Assembly: GCA_022360105.1 (NCBI GenBank)
Contig: JAKSDL010000867.1
Span: forward strand, 1 to 7,269
From: Pseudomonadota bacterium
GTDB taxonomy: Bacteria > SAR324 > XYD2-FULL-50-16 > JAHJRI01
DNA: 7,269 nucleotides
Direction of reading: 5' to 3'
Positions 1-6,542 of the stretch are shown in pieces; within the stretch, counting starts at the first letter, position 1, and every line of letters starts with the position of its first letter. The translations under genes and the position numbers were made by a program. The notes beneath the pieces are model-generated. The model made no database searches. It saw only the letters and a list, made by a program, of their open reading frames with translations, and was not told where the DNA came from.

Positions 1-243
1 CCCTGTATGAGGGATACTGGCTTCGCTGCGTAATTCTTTGAAAAACAGTTGATACAAGTGATCGAATTTCGCTTGCTCTCTTCTGCTTTTGGCAAAATTC
101 GCCCGCAAAACATCCTTAAACAGCGGTTCATCCAGCAGATCGACATATTCCAGCTGTTTTACACAATCCAATACCTCAGCTGAAGATATGCGTAAGCCCG
201 CTGTTCGCGAACATGAAACAAAACTAAGGATTGTTTCAATCAT
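1..243 (-). CDS. VWA-domain (CoxE-like) protein, N-terminal part only
   Basis: The first 81 codons are present; the gene continues past the left edge, so the VWA/MIDAS part itself is not visible. The visible N-terminus (starting MIETILSFVSCSRTAGLRIS) has the pattern of the CoxE family: a first helix, then R-x-A-G-L-R-[IV]-S, a second helix around VLDCVKQLEYVDLLDEP, and a third segment ending in FDHLYQLFF. In this family the N-terminal region precedes a metal-binding VWA domain, and the protein works with a MoxR-type AAA+ ATPase in remodelling or maturing a client enzyme (CoxD/CoxE for CO dehydrogenase). The ATG overlaps the TGA of the upstream MoxR gene as ATGA, which fixes the start and implies translational coupling; an AGGT about six bases upstream, inside moxR, can serve as ribosome site. 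The family call rests on the N-terminal pattern plus the MoxR neighbour. Confidence 0.8.
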   Translation of the reverse strand, partial: MIETILSFVSCSRTAGLRISSAEVLDCVKQLEYVDLLDEPLFKDVLRANFAKSRREQAKFDHLYQLFFKELRSEASIPHTG

Positions 244-1163
244 GCCAGACCTGCATGTTGAGAAATATCATCTATATGCTGCTTCACCAATTCTGCATCC
301 GAGCGATACTTGCAAATCATATTCAGTGTGTCAGTAACGATCTCTGCCGACAACTCTTTGATTTGCAGGGATATCAAAGATTGAGCCCAATCCAAAGTCT
401 CCGATGTACAAGGCTTCTTTTTCAAATCCAGCTTTCTGATTTCGTGGATGGCATTGATAACCTGCTGAGCCAGTTTTTGCTGAATAGAGGGTTGTTTGAG
501 TTTTACGATCTGCAACTCAAGATCCGCATCAGGGTAATCGATGTAGAGGTGGATACAACGTCTTTTCAGGGCATCACTCATATCCCTGTAGTTGTTGGAA
601 GTCAGAATAACAAATGGAATTTCCAGAGCCTGTCTGGTGCCGATTTCGGGAATTGTCACCTGGAAGTCGCTTAACACTTCCAGCAAAAAGGCTTCAAACT
701 CCGGATCGGATTTATCTACCTCATCCACCAGTAAAACCACCGGATTATCAGAACTTATTGCTTTAAGAAGGGGTCTTGGTTGAATGAATCGCTCAGAGAA
801 AAAAGCATCATCCTGTCCGGCTATCTTGTCTACGGCGTCATTCAGGTTTTTTGCACCGGCAATGACATCATCAATCTTGTCTTTCACCATTTGGGTGTAC
901 AAAAGCTGTTTGGCATATTCCCATTCGTAAAGTGCTTTAGCTTCGTCCAATCCTTCGTAACACTGCAGGCGGATCATTTCCCGATTAAGTGCCTTGGCAA
1001 CAGCCTTGGATAATTCGGTTTTGCCAACGCCCGCAGGTCCTTCCACCAGAATCGGTTTTTGAGTTTCAAAGGCTAAAAATACCACCGTTGCGACTGTTCT
1101 TGAACAGATATAACCTGTCTTTTCCAGTTTGGTTTTTACATCTTCGATGCTGCTGAATTTCAT
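240..1163 (-). CDS. MoxR/CoxD-type AAA+ ATPase
   Basis: This is a 307-residue cytosolic AAA+ ATPase of the MoxR group, the normal length for CoxD-like members. Walker A is GPAGVGKT at residues 42-49, Walker B is VVLLVDEVD at 142-150, sensor 1 is ILTSNN at 186-191, and a conserved LKRRC follows at 199-203 where the arginine finger or sensor residues of the family lie. The C-terminal part (about 210-300) is the helical lid. MoxR proteins use ATP hydrolysis to remodel partner proteins and normally pair with a VWA protein; CoxD is the best-known close relative and helps build the copper-molybdenum site of CO dehydrogenase. The start is supported by an AGGA six bases upstream (1170-1173). It is followed by the VWA gene with a 4-bp overlap and preceded by the acyl-CoA dehydrogenase-like gene across a 101-bp gap. 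No molybdoenzyme is in the window, so the client is unknown. Confidence 0.92.
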   Translation of the reverse strand: MKFSSIEDVKTKLEKTGYICSRTVATVVFLAFETQKPILVEGPAGVGKTELSKAVAKALNREMIRLQCYEGLDEAKALYEWEYAKQLLYTQMVKDKIDDVIAGAKNLNDAVDKIAGQDDAFFSERFIQPRPLLKAISSDNPVVLLVDEVDKSDPEFEAFLLEVLSDFQVTIPEIGTRQALEIPFVILTSNNYRDMSDALKRRCIHLYIDYPDADLELQIVKLKQPSIQQKLAQQVINAIHEIRKLDLKKKPCTSETLDWAQSLISLQIKELSAEIVTDTLNMICKYRSDAELVKQHIDDISQHAGLA

Positions 1164-1264
1164 AGGTGTTCCTGTTTCTTGTTAATTGTTATCCAATATA
1201 CTTGCTCTTCAAATCCTTTAAATGACGAAATTTTCCAATCGGGACAAGCTTAGTCCAAAATCTC

Positions 1265-2206
1265 TTAGAGCCCGGACACTGCTTGCCAGGCATTTTCCAG
1301 TCGTTTTTTTCTGGCTTTTTCAGCAATACCCAGAATGGCCTGATCTCTTTCCCAACCTCTTCTTATGACGTCAGGTACTGTCTTCCAGTTCGGAGATGTT
1401 TTTTCTATAAATTGCTGCATCAGTCGAGCAAACCCGGCATAGGCAACATGAGTATCTGAGGACAGTAAATCAGATTGCCATAGTGCCCTGACCAGTTTTA
1501 TCAAAGCGACAATTTCCTCCAAATATGTACGATCCCACTTGTATTCTATTCCCACACGTGCCAGATACCCCAGTAAAGCCGCTGTCACATGGATTTCCTC
1601 AACAATTCGGAATGGTTTTACATATTCTGAATAACCGTCTCCCGGCAGAATAGATTCCCGTCTTAACTCAACATCCGTAAAGCTCACTTCACCATGAGAT
1701 ATTTCCGGAATAAAAGGTAAAGGAGACATCTCCTGAATATCGATTCCAGGCAGCCCGCTGTCCAACTGAACAAGCTTAATCAAGTTTCTCCCATCATTAT
1801 CCTTTCCTACCGACGCCGCCACAAATATCTGATCGGCTTCGGTGGCACCTGTTATGAAGGTTTTCTTGCCATTTAATAGCCACCGGCTTTCAGATTCATC
1901 CAATGCCTTTAATGTTGATTTAATTGCTTTTGGCGTGTTTCCACCTTGTTCCGTAATACAAAAGGAAGCAAATACCTGTGACTCCAGATTTGGGATTAGA
2001 TACTGCAATGCTGCTCTGAATCCTGCTAAAAAAGCGTAAGCTACCCTGTCCGCTTCAAATCCGAAGGCAATGGCTCTATCAATAGTGAACTCCCACTCTG
2101 CAAAGCGTTCCTTCATGGTCCTCTTCCATTGAGCAAGGGAATCGATAGTGCCGGACTGAAAATTATTGCTCCTGGTAAGTATCCAGCGAATGATTGACTC
2201 TTCCAT
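1265..2206 (-). CDS. Short, divergent acyl-CoA dehydrogenase-fold protein
   Basis: This 313-residue protein is recognisable by the acyl-CoA dehydrogenase middle domain: FCITEQGG at residues 82-89 (family signature [IV]-[ST]-E-x-x-[GA]-G), then GKKTFITGATEAD at 113-125, the flavin-contacting segment, and a beta domain up to about 190. It is clearly shorter than the usual 380-400 residues. Only about 80 residues precede the signature instead of about 120, and the C-terminal helical domain is reduced. I do not see the R-x-x-F-G flavin-binding motif, the Q-x-x-G-G-x-G-[YF] motif, or a glutamate in a GT-x-E context that would act as catalytic base. It may bind FAD or acyl-CoA without being a standard dehydrogenase. 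The annotated ATG has no clear ribosome site; Met31 (2114-2116) follows GGAAGAGGACC and is an alternative start. It lies 55 bp after the MarR gene and probably shares its transcript. The reading frame is intact, with no sign of a frameshift. Confidence 0.8.
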   Translation of the reverse strand: MEESIIRWILTRSNNFQSGTIDSLAQWKRTMKERFAEWEFTIDRAIAFGFEADRVAYAFLAGFRAALQYLIPNLESQVFASFCITEQGGNTPKAIKSTLKALDESESRWLLNGKKTFITGATEADQIFVAASVGKDNDGRNLIKLVQLDSGLPGIDIQEMSPLPFIPEISHGEVSFTDVELRRESILPGDGYSEYVKPFRIVEEIHVTAALLGYLARVGIEYKWDRTYLEEIVALIKLVRALWQSDLLSSDTHVAYAGFARLMQQFIEKTSPNWKTVPDVIRRGWERDQAILGIAEKARKKRLENAWQAVSGL

Positions 2207-2261
2207 TTGTCAGAATTTAACGTTGTTGCTTTTAGTTTGATTAGCAGTTGCTTTCCAAATA

Positions 2262-2702
2262 TCAATTGGGGATGGAAGAATATTCAAATTTAGTCAACAT
2301 GCTTTGTAAAATGCGTTTGAAAACTTCCACTTCCTCTTCCGAAAAGTCTCTTTTGATGTCAGCGTTAACAGCATGAACGATCGTCTTTGCCTTTTCTATT
2401 TCTGCAAGCCCCAAGTCTGTGATAGAAATCAAAAACGTTCTGCGATCCGAAGGATTCATCGCTCTTCGTGCGAAACCGGATCGCTCCAGTCTGTCCACCA
2501 AACCGGTTATGGCAGAGTTGTCGATTGACAATTCCTTGCTTAACTCTGTCATGGTCTGCGACTTGTGTTTTAACAAAAACAATATCCCTGTCTGCACACC
2601 GGTAACTTTGATCCCCTTGTCCGCCAAGGTTTTTTTTAAATAGGTCGCCAGCTTATGTTGAGCCTTTGAGAGCAAAAAAATCAAGCGATCATCCTTAGGC
2701 AT
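2262..2702 (-). CDS. MarR-family transcriptional regulator
   Basis: This 146-residue protein is the typical length for a MarR winged-helix repressor. An N-terminal helix used in dimerisation (about 5-28) is followed by the winged helix-turn-helix: TMTELSKELSIDNSAITGLVDRL at about 50-72, with recognition helix 62-74, and the wing RRAMNPSDRRTFLISIT at 79-95, where the D-R-R of the family is conserved. A C-terminal dimerisation helix spans about 97-139. The start is well supported by GAAGGA at 2708-2713, five bases upstream. Such proteins bind palindromes as dimers and release on binding a small ligand; members next to CoA-ligase genes often respond to acyl- or aryl-CoA thioesters. Here it heads a minus-strand cluster and faces an acyl-CoA synthetase gene, with a palindrome in between, which suggests autoregulation and control of the divergent gene. 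The ligand cannot be read from the sequence. Confidence 0.93.
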   Translation of the reverse strand: MPKDDRLIFLLSKAQHKLATYLKKTLADKGIKVTGVQTGILFLLKHKSQTMTELSKELSIDNSAITGLVDRLERSGFARRAMNPSDRRTFLISITDLGLAEIEKAKTIVHAVNADIKRDFSEEEVEVFKRILQSMLTKFEYSSIPN

Positions 2703-2742
2703 GAACTTCCTTCTTTTAAATGTTTATTATTGATGATTCGAA

Positions 2743-2758
2743 ATTTGACATATCAAAT
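2743..2758. promoter_or_regulatory. Palindromic candidate operator for the MarR protein
   Basis: The site is ATTTGA-CATA-TCAAAT: perfect 6-bp arms around a 4-bp centre, 14 of 16 positions symmetric. Its size suits a MarR dimer, and it covers the -10 side of the predicted promoter for the MarR-headed cluster. Two extra copies of the half-site lie at 2825-2830 (TCAAAT) and 2859-2864 (ATTTGA). The symmetry is seen directly; binding by this regulator is inferred from position. Confidence 0.5.
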
Positions 2759-2771
2759 ACTTTTTAGTCAA
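2743..2771 (-). promoter_or_regulatory. Candidate sigma70-like promoter for the MarR-headed cluster
   Basis: On the minus strand a -35 element TTGACT (2771 down to 2766) is followed after 17 bases by TCAAAT (2748 down to 2743). The -35 matches five of six consensus bases; the -10 is weak, as is common for repressed or activated promoters. Transcription would begin near 2736, giving a leader of about 35 bases before the MarR ATG. The -10 sits inside the palindromic operator. Confidence 0.4.
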
Positions 2772-2824
2772 TTATTGCAAATTCATCGCGACAAGAAGAC
2801 CTAACAAACGGAATTCGCGGAAGG

Positions 2825-2864
2825 TCAAATATATAAAAATACAAGGTTTCCTCTTGTTATTTGA
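2825..2864 (+). promoter_or_regulatory. Candidate -10 region and flanking half-sites for the acyl-CoA synthetase gene
   Basis: An AT-rich stretch holds TATAAA at 2832-2837, a good -10 match, but I find no convincing -35 at 16-18 bp spacing, so the promoter may need an activator. The element is flanked by TCAAAT (2825-2830) and ATTTGA (2859-2864), the same half-site as in the upstream palindrome. The second overlaps a perfect 8-bp palindrome, GATTAATC (2863-2870). A start near 2844 would leave a leader of about 90 bases. Confidence 0.3.
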
Positions 2865-2934
2865 TTAATCCGCAAGTATTCTCAACGAAACACAAAAAAC
2901 CTCATTCGCCCAACCACTTTTTACGGGAAAAACT

Positions 2935-5175
2935 ATGCCACTTAACGCTGAAATCATCCAAAACATTGACGATGTTCTGCGAAATGCGCAGCAAGAAAAT
3001 CGAGTGACCTTGTATGAGTTTGAAGTGTATAAAATTCTGGAAAGCATTGGGTTGGATACCCCACGATATACCTTTGTAAGATCATCTTCTGAGATTGATC
3101 AGACACTGCTTCAACATTTTTCAAACAGAGTTATCTTGAAAATTGTATCTTCCCGGATCTCACATAAGCAAAAATACGGTGGTGTAAAACGAATCGATTA
3201 TTTAGATCCTTTGTTTGTGCAATTCGCAATCGAACAGATGAAGAATGAGGTACTTTCTCATTTTGAGGGAGATTCCCAACCTGCCATAGACGGATTTTTA
3301 TTGGTCGAATACATTCCCCACACCCAAGCACTTGGTTATGAAGTCCTGATAGGATTCAAGGAAGATCCAGCCTTCGGTTCCGTTTTGACTATCAGCAAGG
3401 GTGGAGACGATGCCGAGTTTTTTGCCACACATTACGACCCGGCTAACCTGTTTTTGCCTCCCTTAAGCGAAGAAGAAGCTGACAAAATGGTCAATACCCT
3501 GAATATCAGACACAAATGGGAACAAATAGGCAGAAAAGAGGAATACTTAGGTTTGTTTGCCAAGGCGATTCGTACTATCAGCCAGTTGGCCTATCATTAC
3601 TCGTCGGGTATGAAACACAACCCCAATTACATAATAACCGGTATGGATGTAAATCCCTTTGTGATTACCGAAGATGGCCGTTTTGTTGCCATCGATGGAT
3701 TTGCGGAATTCGTTTCTGCTTCCGAAGGACAACAGCCGGCCCTACCAATTAACGCTGCCAATCTTGATGGCTTTTTTAATCCGAAGGGTATTGCCGTGAT
3801 TGGCGTTTCCGGTGATTTGCAACGGTATAGTCTTGGCAGGGATATCGCTCACCTGCTTCATGATATGGATAGGGATGATCTCTACCCCATTAATCCCAAG
3901 GGAGGCTCTATCTCATTCGATGACAAGACCTATCCCTTGTATCCGGATTTGCAGTCTGTAGGCAAACAAATCGATCTGGTTGTTTATGCTGCTCCTGCCA
4001 AGTTTATCGAAGGATTTATGAAAGAACTTCAAAACGATCCGCCCAAAGCTGTCATATTGATTCCCGGAATCCCGCCGGATATTGATTATGAAGAATTTAT
4101 TGCCAGGGTAGACAAGTTAAAACCTGCAGAAACCAGGGTGATTGGTCCCAATTGCATGGGGGTATTCCGGGCTCCCCAGGGAGAACGTAAAGGGGTTAAT
4201 ACATTATTTATGGAACAAGAGCGGCTTGAGATCGGTTATTCGCAATTCAGCAACAGTCTTTTGTTGACTCAAAGCGGTGCTTTCTCTGTAACAGCCCTGG
4301 ATCGGTTTCAACATTCCAAACTGTTCAGGTCAATCATCAGTTTTGGTAATCAATATGATGTCAAAGTAACCGATTTGATCGAGTATTATTCCAACAGGGA
4401 CACGATCGATGTGATCTCTCTCTACCTGGAAGGATTGCATCCCGGAGAAGGGCGTCAATTTTTCGAACTGGGGCAGAAATCGACTAAACCTATCATTGTG
4501 TATAAATCAGGAAAAACAGACGCCGGAGCGAAAGCGGCAGCATCTCACACCGCAGCTATGTCCGGCAGTTACGATGTGTTTAAAGCAAGCTGCGAACAGG
4601 CAGGTATTATTCTGGTGGAGAATATCGAAGAACATTATGACCTGGTACAAACATTTTCCTTGCTGCATAACAAGATTCCAACCAACAACAGGGTGGCCGG
4701 AGTAGCAAACGCCGGATTTGAATCCACTGTGGGAGCCGACGAATTGAAGAATTTAAGACAGGCCGAATTGCACCCTGAAACAATAGAGAAACTAAATGAA
4801 ATCAATCGATTTGGTTTGGTCAATACCAAAACTCCGTTTCTTGACATATCCCCCATGGCCGACGATAAAATGTATACTGATTTCGTAGAAGCCTTGGCAG
4901 AGGATGACAATGTGGATTGCGTGTTTGTTGCTGTTGTTCCTCATCCCATATCTTTAAAAACCACCCCGCAGACCTGTCATGACAAAGACAGCTTAGGGAA
5001 TTTGCTGGTGGATCTTAACAAAAGAATCAACAAACCAATGGTGATTTCCGTGAACGCCGGGCAATACTATCAAGAATTTGTTGGAATTTTAGAAAGTAAC
5101 GGATTACCTGTATTTACAGACATCCGCTCTTCCATCAAATCTTTGGATCGCTTTGTCAGCTACTATACAAAATAG
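2935..5175 (+). CDS. Fused ADP-forming acyl-CoA synthetase (acetate-CoA ligase family), beta-alpha order
   Basis: This 746-residue cytosolic enzyme interconverts acyl-CoA + ADP + phosphate and acid + ATP + CoA. Residues about 10-265 form the ATP-grasp (beta) domain, with SHK-x(3)-GGV at 76-83 carrying the conserved beta-subunit histidine (His77) and MDVNPFVI at 237-244 near its end. Residues about 279-410 are the CoA-binding Rossmann domain, opening with FFNPKGIAVIGVSGD and ending with IGPNCMGV. Residues about 440-735 are the succinyl-CoA-ligase-like domains, with LLLTQSGAFS at 442-451 and SHTAAMSG at 537-544, where His538 matches the phosphohistidine of the family. All key residues are present, so an active enzyme is expected. 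Many fused relatives run alpha then beta; this one runs beta then alpha. The ATG is the only usual start codon after an in-frame stop at 2866-2868; the ribosome site (GGGA at 2925-2928) is weak. It diverges from the MarR cluster. Acyl substrate is not predictable: acetate, branched, aryl or longer acids are all possible. Confidence 0.92.
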   Translation: MPLNAEIIQNIDDVLRNAQQENRVTLYEFEVYKILESIGLDTPRYTFVRSSSEIDQTLLQHFSNRVILKIVSSRISHKQKYGGVKRIDYLDPLFVQFAIEQMKNEVLSHFEGDSQPAIDGFLLVEYIPHTQALGYEVLIGFKEDPAFGSVLTISKGGDDAEFFATHYDPANLFLPPLSEEEADKMVNTLNIRHKWEQIGRKEEYLGLFAKAIRTISQLAYHYSSGMKHNPNYIITGMDVNPFVITEDGRFVAIDGFAEFVSASEGQQPALPINAANLDGFFNPKGIAVIGVSGDLQRYSLGRDIAHLLHDMDRDDLYPINPKGGSISFDDKTYPLYPDLQSVGKQIDLVVYAAPAKFIEGFMKELQNDPPKAVILIPGIPPDIDYEEFIARVDKLKPAETRVIGPNCMGVFRAPQGERKGVNTLFMEQERLEIGYSQFSNSLLLTQSGAFSVTALDRFQHSKLFRSIISFGNQYDVKVTDLIEYYSNRDTIDVISLYLEGLHPGEGRQFFELGQKSTKPIIVYKSGKTDAGAKAAASHTAAMSGSYDVFKASCEQAGIILVENIEEHYDLVQTFSLLHNKIPTNNRVAGVANAGFESTVGADELKNLRQAELHPETIEKLNEINRFGLVNTKTPFLDISPMADDKMYTDFVEALAEDDNVDCVFVAVVPHPISLKTTPQTCHDKDSLGNLLVDLNKRINKPMVISVNAGQYYQEFVGILESNGLPVFTDIRSSIKSLDRFVSYYTK

Positions 5176-5199
5176 GCTTATCTACTGAAGTCAGTGTTC

Positions 5200-5218
5200 C
5201 GGCGGCTAAAGCACGCCG
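5200..5218. other. Short stem-loop after the acyl-CoA synthetase gene
   Basis: CGGCG-GC, a TAAA loop, then GC-(A)-CGCCG form a seven-pair hairpin with one bulged A, 25 bp past the synthetase stop codon. No T-run follows, so it is not a canonical intrinsic terminator; it could protect the mRNA 3' end. Confidence 0.35.
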
Positions 5219-5287
5219 ACTGTCATATTCCACCCCTAACCAGGCTATTAATGGATAAAGATCAAGTCAGCGATTATGGGATTAAAG

Positions 5288-5307
5288 TTGGCATGACATC
5301 ATGCCGA
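5288..5307 (+). terminator. Possible weak terminator between the synthetase and rhomboid genes
   Basis: GGCATG-ACAT-CATGCC is a perfect 6-bp stem with a four-base loop, extended by a T-G and a T-A pair to eight pairs. Only a short ATTTTA follows, about ten bases on, so intrinsic termination would be inefficient. It may equally be a regulatory hairpin in the leader of the rhomboid gene. Confidence 0.3.
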
Positions 5308-5393
5308 AAGCGGTGGAAATTTTACTCCTTGCATCGAAAAAAATTCAAAGAGTTCAATCTTAAATTCATATCCTGTTTATCATTCAATAAATA

Positions 5394-6296
5394 ATGATCT
5401 CATTTGTACCCGATCCTGACTATTTGCTGCTCAGGGTCACAACAGCAAAGGAGTTTAAAGAGATCGAGCTTTTATTGTTGTCGCGCTCCATACCTTTTAC
5501 GGTGCGCAATGACTATTGGCGAAAACTTTTCTATATTCCGAAACCATCGGAAGAAAATGCACGCACCGAACTTCAGTCCTACCTGGAGGAGAACAAAAAC
5601 TGGCCCCCGCCCGCTCCTGATCACCCAACCACGGGATTTCGTTTTTCCTTTTTACATGTCTGCATTGTTTTGTGTTTGGCGTTCTTTCACTGGCAGGTAA
5701 CCAGGATTGATTTTGGTCCCAATTGGCTGGAGCTGGGAAAGTTTTCCGCGACACAGGTTATGTCAGGCGATTGGTGGCGATTGTGCACGGCTTTGACACT
5801 TCATGTGGATGATGCTCACTTGTTAAGCAATATGGCCGGTCTCCTGGTATTCGTTGGAGGTGTCGCTTATTTTTCCGGTCCCGGGCTTTCCTGGTTTCTT
5901 GTTGTTGTTTCCGCATGTTTTGGTAATTTTTTGAATGCCCTGTTTACTCAAACATCTCAATCGGGAATAGGCGCTTCAACAGCTGTTTTCGCAGCTGTTG
6001 GATTGATTGGTATCTTTGGTATTCGCACCTATTACCACCGCAGGGAGTTAAAAACCCGTTTTTTGATTCCTTTTATGGCAGGTTTCGGAATATTCGCCAT
6101 GATGGGGACAAACCCACAGACCGATGTTTCAGCTCATTTATTTGGTTTTATTGCCGGGGCATTGGTCGGTCTGGTGCTTCTTCCTCTTGTCGATCCTGAA
6201 CGACTTGGTAACAGGCTTGTTCAGCTTGGTGGATTATTACTCTTTTGTACTATTATCTACGGAAGCTGGCTGTATCCACTGCATTCCGGCATGTAG
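5394..6296 (+). CDS. Rhomboid-family intramembrane serine protease (GlpG-like)
   Basis: This 300-residue inner-membrane protein begins with a soluble domain of about 75 residues, like the cytosolic domain of GlpG, ending in a proline-rich linker (WPPPAPDHP, 70-78). The rhomboid core follows: membrane segments at roughly 84-102, 142-160, 163-185, 193-211, 222-240 and 244-265, plus a possible extra one at 274-294. The L1-loop WWR is at 127-129, the H-x(3)-N of the oxyanion region at His142/Asn146, the catalytic serine in GAST at Ser195, and the catalytic histidine in AHLFG at His248. The 53-residue Ser-His distance equals that in E. coli GlpG. The usual GxSG is GAST here. Such enzymes cleave membrane proteins within or near the bilayer; the substrate is unknown. 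No ribosome site precedes the ATG, which sits in an AT-rich stretch, so the start is less certain than the family. It does not appear functionally linked to its neighbours. Confidence 0.9.
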   Translation: MISFVPDPDYLLLRVTTAKEFKEIELLLLSRSIPFTVRNDYWRKLFYIPKPSEENARTELQSYLEENKNWPPPAPDHPTTGFRFSFLHVCIVLCLAFFHWQVTRIDFGPNWLELGKFSATQVMSGDWWRLCTALTLHVDDAHLLSNMAGLLVFVGGVAYFSGPGLSWFLVVVSACFGNFLNALFTQTSQSGIGASTAVFAAVGLIGIFGIRTYYHRRELKTRFLIPFMAGFGIFAMMGTNPQTDVSAHLFGFIAGALVGLVLLPLVDPERLGNRLVQLGGLLLFCTIIYGSWLYPLHSGM

Positions 6297-6447
6297 GCTC
6301 AACAAGCTAAATCCCGAATTTTATTTCTGGTTATTCTCTCAACACAGACCTCTGACTATTCCACAAACCACTAAAATAACAGCCAAATAATTACACCTGG
6401 TTTTCCAACCTACCTAATCGTTTGAAATACGGGGATTTTTTGAAATG

Positions 6448-6476
6448 TTGAATTCAATATCCAGCCAATGTATTAT
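6448..6476 (+). promoter_or_regulatory. Sigma70-like promoter for the small basic protein
   Basis: TTGAAT (6448-6453), a 17-bp spacer and TATTAT (6471-6476, five of six consensus bases) form the best promoter in the window. Transcription would start near 6483, giving a leader of about 60 bases before the ATG at 6543. The -35 lies inside a perfect 10-bp palindrome, TTGAATTCAA (6448-6457), which could be an operator. The rest of the gap 6297-6542 shows nothing I can name, and no clear terminator for the rhomboid gene. Confidence 0.55.
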
Positions 6477-6542
6477 AAGGGCAAAATTCCCCCATCACCT
6501 TGGATTTTTGCTGATAATTGTAATTTTTAGAGAGGTAAAATT

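Noticed and set aside
231..674. 147-codon plus-strand frame opposite the MoxR gene
   Set aside because: Antisense shadow of a clear AAA+ ATPase gene; its protein shows no family features.
1184..1194. Eleven bases on the minus strand identical to the right half of the E. coli lac operator (GGATAACAATT)
   Set aside because: Only a half-site, with no LacI gene, no symmetric partner and no other vector-like sequence nearby; most likely chance in AT-rich DNA.
1239..1255. Small inverted repeat GGAC-N7-GTCC after the acyl-CoA dehydrogenase-like gene as a terminator
   Set aside because: Only four base pairs around a seven-base loop and no T-run; too weak to separate the two genes.
2745..2750. TTGACA on the plus strand as the -35 of the acyl-CoA synthetase gene
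   Set aside because: The hexamer is perfect, but the sequence 15-19 bp downstream gives no credible -10. The hexamer is better explained as part of the palindrome.
5194..5394. 66-codon plus-strand frame (GTG start) ending in a TAATG overlap with the rhomboid start
   Set aside because: No convincing ribosome site, no recognisable domain, a Cys/His/Arg/Lys-rich noise-like composition and internal hairpins. The TAATG overlap is suggestive of coupling but not enough to call a gene.
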